Of a DNA stretch of 64,000 nucleotides, positions 35,442 to 44,542 are shown piece after piece (the stretch's first letter is position 1; the number at the start of each line of letters is the position of its first letter). This DNA is from Selenomonas sp. WCT3 (GTDB lineage: Bacteria > Bacillota > Negativicutes > Selenomonadales > Selenomonadaceae), in the NCBI GenBank assembly GCA_900100835.1, contig FNCM01000006.1:1-64000 (forward strand), read 5' to 3'. The notes beneath the pieces were generated by a model. That model worked only from the letters and a program-made list of their open reading frames with translations, did no database searches and had not been told where the DNA came from. Position numbers and translations under genes: made by a program.

Positions 35442-36683
35442 TTATTCCAGATTCAGATAAGCCCGCTGCTCCGGCGTCAGGACATCAATAGTCACGCCCA
35501 AGGCCTTGAGTTTGCGCTCTGCAATCTTCGTATTGATTTCTTCCGGCATCAAGTAGACATCCGGTTTCAGGTCCTTACCGTGCTCCAACAGGTGCACGGC
35601 CGAGAAAAACTGTACCGCAAAGGACAGGTCCATGATTTCAGCGGGATGTCCATCCCCTGCCGCCAGATTGACCAAACGGCCTTCCGCCAGCAGATAAAGC
35701 TTGCGACCATCGGCCATCTTGAACTCTTCGATGCTGTTGCGAACGGTACGACGCGAAACCGAAGCCTTCTCCAGCTCCGGAATGTTAATCTCGCAGTCAA
35801 AATGACCGGAATTTGCCATCATCGCCCCGTTTTTCATAACGGCAAAGTGGCGGTCACGAATGACATCCTTATCACCGGTAAGGGTCAGGAAGATATCTCC
35901 AATCTTGGCCGCTTCATCCATGGGCATGACCCGGAACCCGTCAAAGACCGCTTCAATGGCTTTAATGGGGTCAACTTCCGTGATAATGACGTTAGCCCCC
36001 AGGCCCCGAGCGCGCATAGCACCGCCTTTGCCGCACCAGCCATACCCGGAAATGACCACATTCTTGCCCGCAATGACGAGGTTCGTGGTACGCATGATGC
36101 CATCCCAGGTGCTTTGGCCCGTTCCATAGCGATTGTCAAACAGGAACTTCATATAAGCATCGTTGGCAGCAATCATCGGAAATTCCAGTTTTCCCTCTTT
36201 GGCCAAACCGCGGAGGCGATGAACCCCCGTCGTGGTCTCTTCGGAACCACCGATGATATTGCCTAAGAGTTCCCGGCGTTTCGTGTGCAGCAGATGAACC
36301 AGGTCCCCGCCATCATCAATGATGATATCCGGCTGGATATCCAGTGCCTTATCGATAAAGGTGAAGTATTCCTCATCGGTGCATCCATGCCAAGCGAAGA
36401 CATTGAGACCATCTTCCACCAAGGCTGCCGCAATGTCATCCTGGGTGGAAAGGGGATTGCTGCCCGTAATCGCCACTTCAGCCCCTGCGTGCTTGAAGAT
36501 TTCTGCCATATAAGCCGTCTTGGCCTCAAGGTGCAGGGTAATGACCATTTTCTTGCCAGCGAAGGGTTTCGATTTCGAAAACTCTTCGTCAATAGCCGCC
36601 ATAACCGGCATGAAATTCTTTACCCATTCAATCTTGTCATGGCCCGACGGAGCCAGCTTAATATCACGAATCATGGATTCCAT
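35442..36683 (-). CDS. ahcY: Adenosylhomocysteinase-family hydrolase (possibly S-inosylhomocysteine hydrolase)
   Basis: 413 aa, the short form without the insert of eukaryotic enzymes. Features: LHLEAKTAYMAE, DDGGDLVHLLH, the SEETTTGVHRL segment, NRYGTGQSTWDGI, NAD-binding GYGWCGKGGAMRARGLGA, and NSGHFDCEI. Hydrolyses SAH (or SIH) to homocysteine and nucleoside, reversible, NAD-dependent. Paired with the deaminase gene 41 nt downstream. RBS GGGGGAGG. The stop is close to deaminase start, so the two should be co-expressed. Confidence 0.93.
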   Translation of the reverse strand: MESMIRDIKLAPSGHDKIEWVKNFMPVMAAIDEEFSKSKPFAGKKMVITLHLEAKTAYMAEIFKHAGAEVAITGSNPLSTQDDIAAALVEDGLNVFAWHGCTDEEYFTFIDKALDIQPDIIIDDGGDLVHLLHTKRRELLGNIIGGSEETTTGVHRLRGLAKEGKLEFPMIAANDAYMKFLFDNRYGTGQSTWDGIMRTTNLVIAGKNVVISGYGWCGKGGAMRARGLGANVIITEVDPIKAIEAVFDGFRVMPMDEAAKIGDIFLTLTGDKDVIRDRHFAVMKNGAMMANSGHFDCEINIPELEKASVSRRTVRNSIEEFKMADGRKLYLLAEGRLVNLAAGDGHPAEIMDLSFAVQFFSAVHLLEHGKDLKPDVYLMPEEINTKIAERKLKALGVTIDVLTPEQRAYLNLE

Positions 36684-36749
36684 AGAAATACCTCCCCCAA
36701 TAGCACGTTAATCTAATTCATTTTATCACGAAAACCTGTTTGCCGCCAC

Positions 36750-37502
36750 TTATTTTTCCAACCATTCATCCAGTTCCACATAATCGGTGAGATCGGTAAT
36801 CAGCGGCGTGATGGAGATATACCCCGACTCAATGGCAAAGATATCCGTAGCGTTTCCTTTATCGGTATCATAGATTTCTCCCGAAATGGTATAGAAAACA
36901 TGACCGCCCTTTTCCTCCCGGTTAAAGGCATTGATATAGTCACGTTTTCCCTGCCGCCCAAATACATATTGAGCCTTACCGTCTTTAAGCTGCTTGGGAA
37001 AATTGACATTATAAAAGAAGGGCTTACCCTTTTGACAAGAGAGCTTTGACAAGTCAGCGGCAAAAATTTCCGCTACTTCATCGTAGGACAAACTGCTGTC
37101 GATATCCACTGACAGGGCAATGGCGGAAATGTCATGAAGGAAGCCTTCCATGGCAGCCCCCACCGTTCCCGAGTAGAGGATATCCGTCGCTAAATTGGCG
37201 CCGTGATTGATTCCCGAAACCACCAAGTCCGGCTTATTGTCACCAGCTATCGCCTCCAAGTAAATCTTGACGCTGTCCGTGGGCGTGCCATCCACCGCAA
37301 TTGCAGGAATACCATAAGTATCTTCGAGACGACTGTTGTGTTTCACTTCCATCGGCGTGCCTACCGTCAAGGCATGGGCCATGCCGCTTTGCTGATACAT
37401 CGGTGCCGAAACGATTACTTCATGCTCCTTATGAAGGGCACGCACCAAAGCCTCAATGCCCTGGGCTTCAATACCGTCGTCGTTGGATAAAAGGATACGC
37501 AA
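36750..37502 (-). CDS. surE: 5'-nucleotidase SurE
   Basis: 250 aa from TTG 37502 (RBS AAGGAGG 8 nt upstream), which gives the standard SurE opening RILLSNDDGIEAQGI. The frame stays open upstream through the tRNA terminator but that part is not coding. Metal site D-D of NDDG, S in APMYQQSG, N in SGINHGAN. Dephosphorylates nucleoside 5'- and 3'-monophosphates. Confidence 0.95.
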   Translation of the reverse strand: MRILLSNDDGIEAQGIEALVRALHKEHEVIVSAPMYQQSGMAHALTVGTPMEVKHNSRLEDTYGIPAIAVDGTPTDSVKIYLEAIAGDNKPDLVVSGINHGANLATDILYSGTVGAAMEGFLHDISAIALSVDIDSSLSYDEVAEIFAADLSKLSCQKGKPFFYNVNFPKQLKDGKAQYVFGRQGKRDYINAFNREEKGGHVFYTISGEIYDTDKGNATDIFAIESGYISITPLITDLTDYVELDEWLEK

Positions 37503-37527
37503 AAGTCTTTCCTCCTTATGAATGCAA

Positions 37528-37553
37528 AAAAGCTGCCCATCGCGGGCAGCTAT
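37528..37553 (-). terminator. Terminator after tRNA-Lys
   Basis: AGCTGCCC/GGGCAGCT stem followed by TTTTTT on the minus strand. Confidence 0.9.
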
Positions 37554-37562
37554 AAATCTCAA

Positions 37563-37638
<76 letters not shown>

Positions 37639-37685
37639 ATTCCTTCTAATGGACCAATTGGCCCCGTCCTTCAAGGACAAATAAT

Positions 37686-37714
37686 ACTATACGCTTCTTT
37701 TTTTGACTTGTCAA
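37686..37714 (-). promoter_or_regulatory. Promoter of tRNA-Lys
   Basis: Minus-strand -35 TTGACA (37709-37714), 17-bp spacer, -10 TATAGT (37686-37691). The -35 forms part of a TTGACTTGTCAA palindrome. Confidence 0.85.
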
Positions 37715-37721
37715 CATTTTT

Positions 37722-38450
37722 CTAACAATTTGTCGAAACGTCATCCTTCAGAAACTTCTTGGGCCAATGCTGCAAAATCTTGGAAATGACATAATCCGAA
37801 GCTGACGTCAACAGCATCCAGCTAAGAACAACAAAGTTGACCGAAGCTGCCCCCACAGCAATATCGGTAACCCAATGGGCGCCGGACATAATGCGCGGCA
37901 GAGAAAAGACCAACACAACGGCGGCACTCTTTAAAAAGGCCCGCCAGCCAAAATACCGGAACATGAAAAACGAAAAGATAAGCAAAAACATACCATGATC
38001 GCCAGGGAAACTCGAAGAGGACCAATCCTTGGCCGGCCAGCCAGAAAGTTCCGATACCCGCAACACATTTTCTCCCATCTGTGTAAAAAATTTCGAGGCA
38101 CTAGCACGCTCCATATTGAGGAACAGGTCAAACTGTTTGGCGATAACAGCCGTAAGCAGCATCGTCACCCCCATGGCCAGCATCCAACGCTTGCCTTTGA
38201 TATCCTGGTTGCGGTAATAGCTGTAAAAGATTCCCAACATAAACAAAAAGGCCACCACATCAAAGGGGCGCAGATTGGTAAAGGCCACCAAATAAAGGAA
38301 TGCCTTACTCTGCCCCAGCAGATGATTGAAAAAGAAAAAGACGCCTTTATCCAGTTCAAACCAAAAACCACTGTTGCCCGGCAGATACCAGCTCAAAAAC
38401 AAAGCGATACCGATGGCATTCAAGACTAGGATTTTTTTTAGATGATTCAT
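37722..38450 (-). CDS. PAP2-family membrane phosphatase
   Basis: 242 aa from ATG 38450 (RBS AGGAGGG). Six hydrophobic helices. Conserved PAP2 pieces: SSSFPGDHGMF (motif 2) and LPRIMSGAHWVTDI (motif 3, R-x5-H-x3-D). The first KX6RP motif is not obvious. Likely acts on a lipid phosphate or pyrophosphate (undecaprenyl-PP or lipid A type) at the outer face of the inner membrane; the substrate is not determined. Confidence 0.85.
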   Translation of the reverse strand: MNHLKKILVLNAIGIALFLSWYLPGNSGFWFELDKGVFFFFNHLLGQSKAFLYLVAFTNLRPFDVVAFLFMLGIFYSYYRNQDIKGKRWMLAMGVTMLLTAVIAKQFDLFLNMERASASKFFTQMGENVLRVSELSGWPAKDWSSSSFPGDHGMFLLIFSFFMFRYFGWRAFLKSAAVVLVFSLPRIMSGAHWVTDIAVGAASVNFVVLSWMLLTSASDYVISKILQHWPKKFLKDDVSTNC

Positions 38451-38531
38451 ACGATTCCCTCCTATAGGTATAAGATGATACCATAGCTTTTCTCTCATTT
38501 CAAGTACATAGGTTCCAGTTCTACTACAATA

Positions 38532-38564
38532 GAACTTGTATTCGATTCAGTTTTCTGGTAAGAT
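38532..38564 (+). promoter_or_regulatory. Promoter and SOS-box candidate of the polymerase operon
   Basis: -35 TTGTAT (38536-38541), 17-bp spacer, -10 TAAGAT (38559-38564). GAACTTGTATTC (38532-38543) resembles the Firmicute LexA box GAAC-N4-GTTC with one change and covers the -35. The 12-mer at 38524-38535 is shared with the lexA upstream region. Confidence 0.55.
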
Positions 38565-38591
38565 GAAAAAACAAAGGAAAGGAGGCGCACC

Positions 38592-40088
38592 ATGACTGCC
38601 CCATCGTATTTTGTCGCCATCGACCTCAAGTCGTTCTACGCATCGGTGGAATGCCGCGACCGAGAACTTGATCCCCTCGATACCAATCTCGTGGTGGCTG
38701 ATGCCTCGCGAACCAACAAAACCATCTGCCTGGCCGTGTCCCCTTCATTAAAAGCCTACGGCATTCCCGGACGGGCCCGGCTCTTTGAAGTGGTGCAAGC
38801 AGTAGCCCACGCGAATCAAAAGCGGCTGGCCTTTGCTCCCCGCCATCGCTTTTGTGGAAAAACCGCTAAGGCTAGTGACCTCGCCACCCATCCTGAACTT
38901 GCCATTGACTATCACACTGCCGTCCCCCGCATGGCCCGTTATCTAGAGGTCAGCACCCAAATCTATCAAATCTACCTGCGCTACATCGCCCCGGAAGACA
39001 TCCATGTCTATTCCATCGATGAAGTATTTTTAGACGTCACCCATTATCTAAAGACCTATCAACTGACTGCCCGAGAACTGACCCAAAAACTAATCGACGA
39101 AGTCTATGCTGAAACCGGCATCACCGCCACCGCTGGCATTGCCCCCAATCTCTACCTCTGCAAGGTGGCCATGGATATCGTCGCCAAGCATCTGCCAGCC
39201 GATGATAACGGCGTTCGCATTGCCGAAATCGATGAAAAGCGCTATCGCCAACTGCTTTGGAACCATCGGCCCCTTACTGATTTTTGGCGCGTTGGCCGGG
39301 GCTATGCCAAAAAACTCGAGCAGCATGGGCTCTACACCATGGGGGATATTGCCCGCTGCTCGTTAGGCAAAGCCACGGATTTTCATAACGAAGAACTGCT
39401 CTACCGTCTCTTTGGCGTTAATGCAGAGCTGCTCATCGACCATGCCTGGGGGTATGAGCCCTGCACCATGGCCGCCATCAAGGCCTATAAGCCAGCGGCT
39501 ACCAGCATCGGCTCCGGTCAGGTGCTCCAAAGCCCCTATCCCTACGATAAGGCCGCCCTGGTGGCCTGGGAAATGACGGACCTTTTGGTCCTGGAACTGG
39601 TGGATAAGAAATTATTGACCAGTCAACTCATCCTTGACGTGGGCTATGATATTGAAAATACGCACAAAAACTATCGCGGCCCGCTGCACCGTGACCACTA
39701 TGGCCGCATGGTGCCAAAGCCAGCCCACAGCAGCAGGCAGTTTGCCACTCCTACTGCCTCATCCGCACTGCTGTTAAAGACCGTTCAGGATCTCTTTGCC
39801 GCCATTGTGGATAAAGATCTATTGGTGCGCCGCCTGACCATTACCTTTGGCGACACCATTTCCCAAGCCGCCTATCAAACCGCACCGCCACCAGCAGAAC
39901 TTGACTTATTTGCCGAACCGGAAAAACCAGAACTTAATCAGTCAACTGTCAAAGAAGCTTCCATCCAGCAGACCATCGTCGCCCTCAAGAAACGCTTTGG
40001 CAAAAATGCCATCTTAAAGGGCGCCAACCTGCAGGAAGGAGCCACCACCATCAGCCGCAACAATCAGATTGGAGGTCATCGGGCATGA
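38592..40088 (+). CDS. Y-family DNA polymerase (UmuC/UvrX-like)
   Basis: 498 aa. Palm residues: YFVAIDLKSFYASVEC (D11 and following), and the catalytic YSIDEVFLDVT (about 137-147). Little-finger domain and a C-terminal region continue to about 440, ending in a basic tail. Translesion polymerase of the UvrX/YqjW type, expected to be SOS-induced. Stop overlaps the next start (4 bp). RBS AAGGAGG. Confidence 0.93.
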   Translation: MTAPSYFVAIDLKSFYASVECRDRELDPLDTNLVVADASRTNKTICLAVSPSLKAYGIPGRARLFEVVQAVAHANQKRLAFAPRHRFCGKTAKASDLATHPELAIDYHTAVPRMARYLEVSTQIYQIYLRYIAPEDIHVYSIDEVFLDVTHYLKTYQLTARELTQKLIDEVYAETGITATAGIAPNLYLCKVAMDIVAKHLPADDNGVRIAEIDEKRYRQLLWNHRPLTDFWRVGRGYAKKLEQHGLYTMGDIARCSLGKATDFHNEELLYRLFGVNAELLIDHAWGYEPCTMAAIKAYKPAATSIGSGQVLQSPYPYDKAALVAWEMTDLLVLELVDKKLLTSQLILDVGYDIENTHKNYRGPLHRDHYGRMVPKPAHSSRQFATPTASSALLLKTVQDLFAAIVDKDLLVRRLTITFGDTISQAAYQTAPPPAELDLFAEPEKPELNQSTVKEASIQQTIVALKKRFGKNAILKGANLQEGATTISRNNQIGGHRA

Positions 40089-40495
40089 AGGAACATCATC
40101 CCCAAAACTACGACGATATCATTAACCTTCCCCACCATATCTCCAGCTCTCATCCCCCCATGCCGCTTGCCAAGCGCGCCGCACAGTTTTCCCCCTTTGC
40201 AGCGCTGACGGGTTACGAAGAGGCCGTGCGGGAAAGCGCCCGCGTTACCCTGCCGCCTCCAAACCTTGCCGACGACGAACTAGAACTCTTAAACCGCCAG
40301 CTCCAGCAGGTTCTCGCCAGTCCAGCGCACCAGGCGGCCATTACTTATTTTGTGGCCGATTCATACAAAGACGGCGGCCGCTATGAAACGCGAACCGCCG
40401 TCATCAAAAAGCTCGATAACCCGCGCCAGCAATTATTGCTAACCGATGGCACAGGTATCGACCTTATTCATATTGTCCGCATCCAGCCCGTATGA
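40085..40495 (+). CDS. YolD-like partner of the Y-family polymerase
   Basis: 136 aa. Signature KRAAQFSPFAALTGYEEAV (about 29-47) is that of the YolD family, usually encoded next to UvrX-type polymerases. C-terminal region is a small beta domain. Translationally coupled (ATGA) to the polymerase. Role not known; presumed accessory or regulator of the polymerase. Confidence 0.82.
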   Translation: MKEHHPQNYDDIINLPHHISSSHPPMPLAKRAAQFSPFAALTGYEEAVRESARVTLPPPNLADDELELLNRQLQQVLASPAHQAAITYFVADSYKDGGRYETRTAVIKKLDNPRQQLLLTDGTGIDLIHIVRIQPV

Positions 40496-40511
40496 GCTGG
40501 ATGTTTTTTTA
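40480..40511 (+). terminator. Terminator overlapping the YolD-like stop
   Basis: CATCCAGC/GCTGGATG stem holding the stop codon in its loop, followed by TTTTTTTT. Confidence 0.88.
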
Positions 40512-41123
40512 GCGATATTGCAAATCGCGGTTGCCGTTCCGGACTTCTTCCGAAACCGGCAGGCTTGCCTCATAGCGGCGGATGATGACCGTCGTCGTCA
40601 TGACACCAGCCAGCAGGATGATTGCCGCCAGCAAGATGACCCGCATGGTGGAATTATCCGAATCGCTGTCGCCATCAAACAGACCGCCAAGACCTTCCTG
40701 CACCATATCGAGGGCCGGGCCAAAGCTCTGAATGGCGTTATAGGTGTTATAGGCCTGAGCGAAGGTATTCCAGCCGGCAACACCAAGATTCATCAACGAT
40801 TTTTCCCGGGCAAAGTTTATCCAGGACTGAATCGTGATGATGATGCCCGAGCCGATGGCCGGCACGATGATCATCAAATAGATGAGACTGGACAATACGC
40901 CGAGCATGCTGGCGGGCAGATACCCCGTCGATACGGCAATATAGGAAACGACAATCCCGTAGACGAAGGTAAAACCCACCGCCGACTGGATGGCACCACA
41001 CCATGCCAGCAGGCGAATCCAGCCGCCAACGGCCTTGGACTCCGCCCAGATGCGCCCGACGTTCCGGGCATTCATAAAGCTGATGACCAGATTGAGGATC
41101 ATCACACCAATCAACATAGCCAT
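40509..41123 (-). CDS. Polytopic membrane protein, unknown family
   Basis: 204 aa from ATG 41123 (RBS GGGAGG). Four to five hydrophobic segments: about 2-20, 38-60, 62-95 and a final helix at 167-187, with Gly/Asp/Ser-rich loop FDGDSDSDNS before it. No family recognised. Resembles small conserved membrane proteins found once per genome; nothing nearby tells its role. Confidence 0.75.
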   Translation of the reverse strand: MAMLIGVMILNLVISFMNARNVGRIWAESKAVGGWIRLLAWCGAIQSAVGFTFVYGIVVSYIAVSTGYLPASMLGVLSSLIYLMIIVPAIGSGIIITIQSWINFAREKSLMNLGVAGWNTFAQAYNTYNAIQSFGPALDMVQEGLGGLFDGDSDSDNSTMRVILLAAIILLAGVMTTTVIIRRYEASLPVSEEVRNGNRDLQYR

Positions 41124-41191
41124 AAAAATTCCTCCCTTAATCATAAAATGACAATTGCTCTTTATTATTACACAGGTTTATTATAAAACGA

Positions 41192-43366
41192 TTATGAAAT
41201 CTTTTCCAATTTAGCCTTAAAGGAGATTTCCCTTGGCGTATCGATGTCAGCAAACTTTATTCGATAAGCTCCCTTGTCGCTATTTATGGAAAGTATCTCC
41301 CCTTCCCCCATGATGCGGTGCAGTACCTTGTCCCCCTTGACAAAGACCGCCTTTTTCGGGGCATTAGCCTGGGCCATGCGCCTATCCATGTCCCGGATAT
41401 AATCTTTGGCATCCTGACGGGTAAGCACAGAAATAGGCTGGGAAAATTCCAACAGTTTATCGTCAAGCTCCAACAGGAACCGTGAGGGATACCGCAGGGA
41501 TGCATCGAAGTTGAGCCCTGACGCCGCGGACAGATAGAGCCGCTTCTGGGCGCGGGTCACGGCGACGAATGCCAGCCGCCGTTCCTCTTCCATCCCCTGC
41601 TGAGTTCGCGTCTTCCGCGAGGGGAAGATTCCTTCGTTAAGGCCGCAGAGAAACACATAGGGAAACTCCAGGCCCTTGGCCGCATGAACGGTCATCAGCT
41701 TCACCTTATCTCCCGTTTCTGCCGTATCGCTGTTGGCCAAGAGAGCCACCCGAGAAAGATAATCCTCCAGCATCGCCTCTTCGCCGCAGGAAGTCTCGTA
41801 TTCGTAAACGGCCTGCTTGAGCTCGGCTAAATTATCGAGCCGCTCCTGACTGCCCTCGGTGCGCAGCATGGCTTCATAGCCGCTGGCATCAAGCAGTGCC
41901 GCCAGGACCTCCGACACTGGGCGGCCGTTATAGGACGAGGCATATTCCTCGATGAGTTCCACAAAAGCTCCCGCCTTAGTCCCCTTAAGGAGCTCGTGTT
42001 CAAGATTTTTCTTCAAAGCCTCGTAGAGACTGCAAGCATTTTGCGCGGCATACTCCTGCAAAAACGCCATGCGGCGCTCGCCGAGGTTGCGTTTGGGGAG
42101 ATTAGCAATGCGCAGGAACGACAAATCGTCGCGATAGGCAATCATGCGCAGATAAGATAGCGCATCCTTGATTTCCTTGCGGTCAAAGAAATGGATACCG
42201 CTGTAGAGCGTATAGGGAAGTTCTGCCTGCAGGAAGACTTCTTCTAGGGAACGGGTCAGATAATGGGCGCGATAAAGGACGGCAATCTGGTGGTAGGGCA
42301 CGCCCTGTTCATGGAGCTTTGCAATCTCCTGGGCAATCCACTTAGCTTCCTGTTCCGGAGAATCGTTGCTGGCACAGAGCACACTTTCCCCATTGGAAAG
42401 CGTCGGGCGCAGGTCCTTTTCAATGCGGTTGCGGTTATGAGCAATGAGGTCATTGGCCACCGCTAAGATTTCCGGCGTCGAGCGATAATTTTCCATCATG
42501 TAGATGGTCTTAGTGGGCAAAAACTCCTGGTCAAAATCCAGCAGATAACGGATATTAGCCCCGCGCCAGGTGTAGATGGTCTGATCGGGATCCCCCACCA
42601 CAAAGAGATTCTTATGATAGCCACAGAGTATCTTCATAAGCCGGTATTGGAGCTCATCGATATCCTGAAACTCATCAATCATGATGTATTCAAGCCGCTG
42701 CTGCCATTTGAGCCGCAGTTCTTCCTTCTGCTCGAAGATGTAGAGGGTGAACTTGATGAGATCGTTGTAGTCAAGGCCAAAGCATTTCTTTTCCTGGTAT
42801 AGATACCCATAGAAAATAATATCCGCAGGCTCCACGGCGCCCTCGTATTTTTCCTTGATCCCCTCTAGGGACATGGCAATCATATCCTCGTAATACTTAG
42901 GCTCCGTGAAGATCTTGCGTATCTCGATCATATCCCGGGCCTTGGCAAAGGTCATATCCCGCAGGGACAAATGCCGCTCCTCATAGACAATTTTGAGCAT
43001 AGCATCAATATCGCTGTTGTCGAGCACCAGAAAACTTTTCGGATACTGCACCGCATGGCTGTCCTCTTGGAGCACCGAAACGCAAAAGCCATGGAAGGTG
43101 TTGATATAACCCGTGTCATTATCTCCTGTCAGCAAGTGGATCCGCTTGCGCATTTCCGTTGCCGACTTATTGGTAAAGGTCACGCAAAGGATATTGCCCG
43201 GCATGATGCCAATCTCATTGACCAGATAGGCAAATCGCTGGCTAAGCGCCCGGGTCTTCCCCGAACCGGCTCCTGCCAGCACCCGCACGTAACCTTCCGT
43301 TGCCGTAACCGCCTCTAGCTGTGCCTTGTTAAGCCCGGCTAAAATATCAATTTCATTCTCCCCCAT
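41192..43366 (-). CDS. UvrD/PcrA-like superfamily 1 helicase
   Basis: 724 aa from ATG 43366 (RBS GGGAGGTG). SF1A motifs: Q-motif LNKAQLEAV, I AGAGSGKT, Ia FTNKSATEMRKR, II DEFQDID, III GDPDQTIYTWRGA, IV NYRS, V MTVHAAKGLEFPYVF, VI VAVTRAQKRLYLS. The C-terminal Tudor-like part binds RNA polymerase in PcrA; here it ends VLHRIMGEGEILSI. Repair or replication helicase. Paralogue choice (PcrA versus UvrD) is not certain. Confidence 0.93.
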   Translation of the reverse strand: MGENEIDILAGLNKAQLEAVTATEGYVRVLAGAGSGKTRALSQRFAYLVNEIGIMPGNILCVTFTNKSATEMRKRIHLLTGDNDTGYINTFHGFCVSVLQEDSHAVQYPKSFLVLDNSDIDAMLKIVYEERHLSLRDMTFAKARDMIEIRKIFTEPKYYEDMIAMSLEGIKEKYEGAVEPADIIFYGYLYQEKKCFGLDYNDLIKFTLYIFEQKEELRLKWQQRLEYIMIDEFQDIDELQYRLMKILCGYHKNLFVVGDPDQTIYTWRGANIRYLLDFDQEFLPTKTIYMMENYRSTPEILAVANDLIAHNRNRIEKDLRPTLSNGESVLCASNDSPEQEAKWIAQEIAKLHEQGVPYHQIAVLYRAHYLTRSLEEVFLQAELPYTLYSGIHFFDRKEIKDALSYLRMIAYRDDLSFLRIANLPKRNLGERRMAFLQEYAAQNACSLYEALKKNLEHELLKGTKAGAFVELIEEYASSYNGRPVSEVLAALLDASGYEAMLRTEGSQERLDNLAELKQAVYEYETSCGEEAMLEDYLSRVALLANSDTAETGDKVKLMTVHAAKGLEFPYVFLCGLNEGIFPSRKTRTQQGMEEERRLAFVAVTRAQKRLYLSAASGLNFDASLRYPSRFLLELDDKLLEFSQPISVLTRQDAKDYIRDMDRRMAQANAPKKAVFVKGDKVLHRIMGEGEILSINSDKGAYRIKFADIDTPREISFKAKLEKIS

Positions 43367-43393
43367 TACAGGCACCTCCCTTCTACTGCTTCA

Positions 43394-43420
43394 AAAGCCC
43401 CAGCACAATGCCAGGGCTTT
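43394..43420 (-). terminator. Terminator after queA
   Basis: AAAGCCC/GGGCTTT stem between queA and the helicase gene. Confidence 0.7.
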
Positions 43421-43425
43421 GATTT

Positions 43426-44520
43426 TTACACTTCCGTTTGATGGCTGGCTTCAAGTTCTGCCAGCTCTTTGTCTCTTTCGTCTTTTGGTTGTTGTACTCG
43501 CAGGAACATGGCATCGCCAAAGCTGAAGAACCGATATTTCATCTCGACAGCCTTTTTATAGGCATCGAGGATGAACTTGCGACCGCCGAAGGCGCTGATG
43601 AGCATGATCAGCGTGGATTTCGGCAGGTGGAAATTCGTCACGATGCCATCGATAATCTTGAAATCATAGCCCGGATAGATGAAAATCTGGGTCCAGCCGC
43701 TCTTGCCGCTGATTTCGTTCATGCCATCTGCCGCAGATTCCAGCGTGCGGATGCTCGTGGTACCCACCGCGATGACACGGTGGCCGGCCTTTTTCGTATC
43801 CATAATGAGCTTGGCCGTCTCATCCGAGATGCGGTAGAACTCCTTATGCATATCATGCTTCTGGATGTCCTCGCAGTTTACCGGACGGAACGTCCCCAGG
43901 CCCACATGCAAGGTGACAAAGCCGAGATTTACCCCCATATCCTTGAGCTCCTGCATCTGCTCCTTGGTGAAGTGCAGGCCAGCCGTCGGTGCAGCGGCCG
44001 AGCCTTCCTCCCGGTTGTAAACCGTCTGATAGCGCTCCTTGTCCTCAAGTTTCTCATGGATATACGGCGGCAAAGGCGTCTCGCCGAGACGGTCGAGGAT
44101 TTCCTCAAATACGCCATCGAACTTAAACTCAACAATGCGGCCGCCGAAATCCGTATGATCCGTGACCGTACAGGAGAGTTCGTCGCTGAAGTTGATGACA
44201 TTGCCCGGCTTAGCCTTCTTGCCCGGTTTTACCAGCGTCTCCCAATGGGTGGCATCGAGACGGCGCAGCAGGAAGACCTCCACCTTGCCGCCCGTCTGGT
44301 CGCGATGACCGATAAGGCGGGCCGGCATAACGCGGGTATCGTTAAAGATCAGTGTATCCCCCGGCTCAAGATATTCCTTGAGGTCATAAAAATGCCGGTG
44401 GTCGATGGTCTTTTCCACCGGATCCAGCACCATCAGCCGGGAAGCATTGCGGGGCTCGATAGGAACCTGCGCAATGCGCTCTTCTGGTAAATCATAATCA
44501 AAATCTGAAAGTAATAACAT
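43426..44520 (-). CDS. queA: S-adenosylmethionine:tRNA ribosyltransferase-isomerase
   Basis: 364 aa. Conserved [36 protein letters not shown] and [11 protein letters not shown]. Adds cyclopentenyl ring from SAM to 7-aminomethyl-deazaguanine in tRNA (queuosine path). Works with QueH, encoded two genes upstream, which performs the next step. Confidence 0.96.
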   Translation of the reverse strand: MLLLSDFDYDLPEERIAQVPIEPRNASRLMVLDPVEKTIDHRHFYDLKEYLEPGDTLIFNDTRVMPARLIGHRDQTGGKVEVFLLRRLDATHWETLVKPGKKAKPGNVINFSDELSCTVTDHTDFGGRIVEFKFDGVFEEILDRLGETPLPPYIHEKLEDKERYQTVYNREEGSAAAPTAGLHFTKEQMQELKDMGVNLGFVTLHVGLGTFRPVNCEDIQKHDMHKEFYRISDETAKLIMDTKKAGHRVIAVGTTSIRTLESAADGMNEISGKSGWTQIFIYPGYDFKIIDGIVTNFHLPKSTLIMLISAFGGRKFILDAYKKAVEMKYRFFSFGDAMFLRVQQPKDERDKELAELEASHQTEV

Positions 44521-44542
44521 AACCTTTTTCCTTCAATCTATC

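Noticed and set aside
37503..37562. 20-codon extension of SurE into the tRNA terminator
   Set aside because: The standard SurE N-terminus begins at TTG 37502 with an AAGGAGG RBS; upstream codons lie in the terminator stem.
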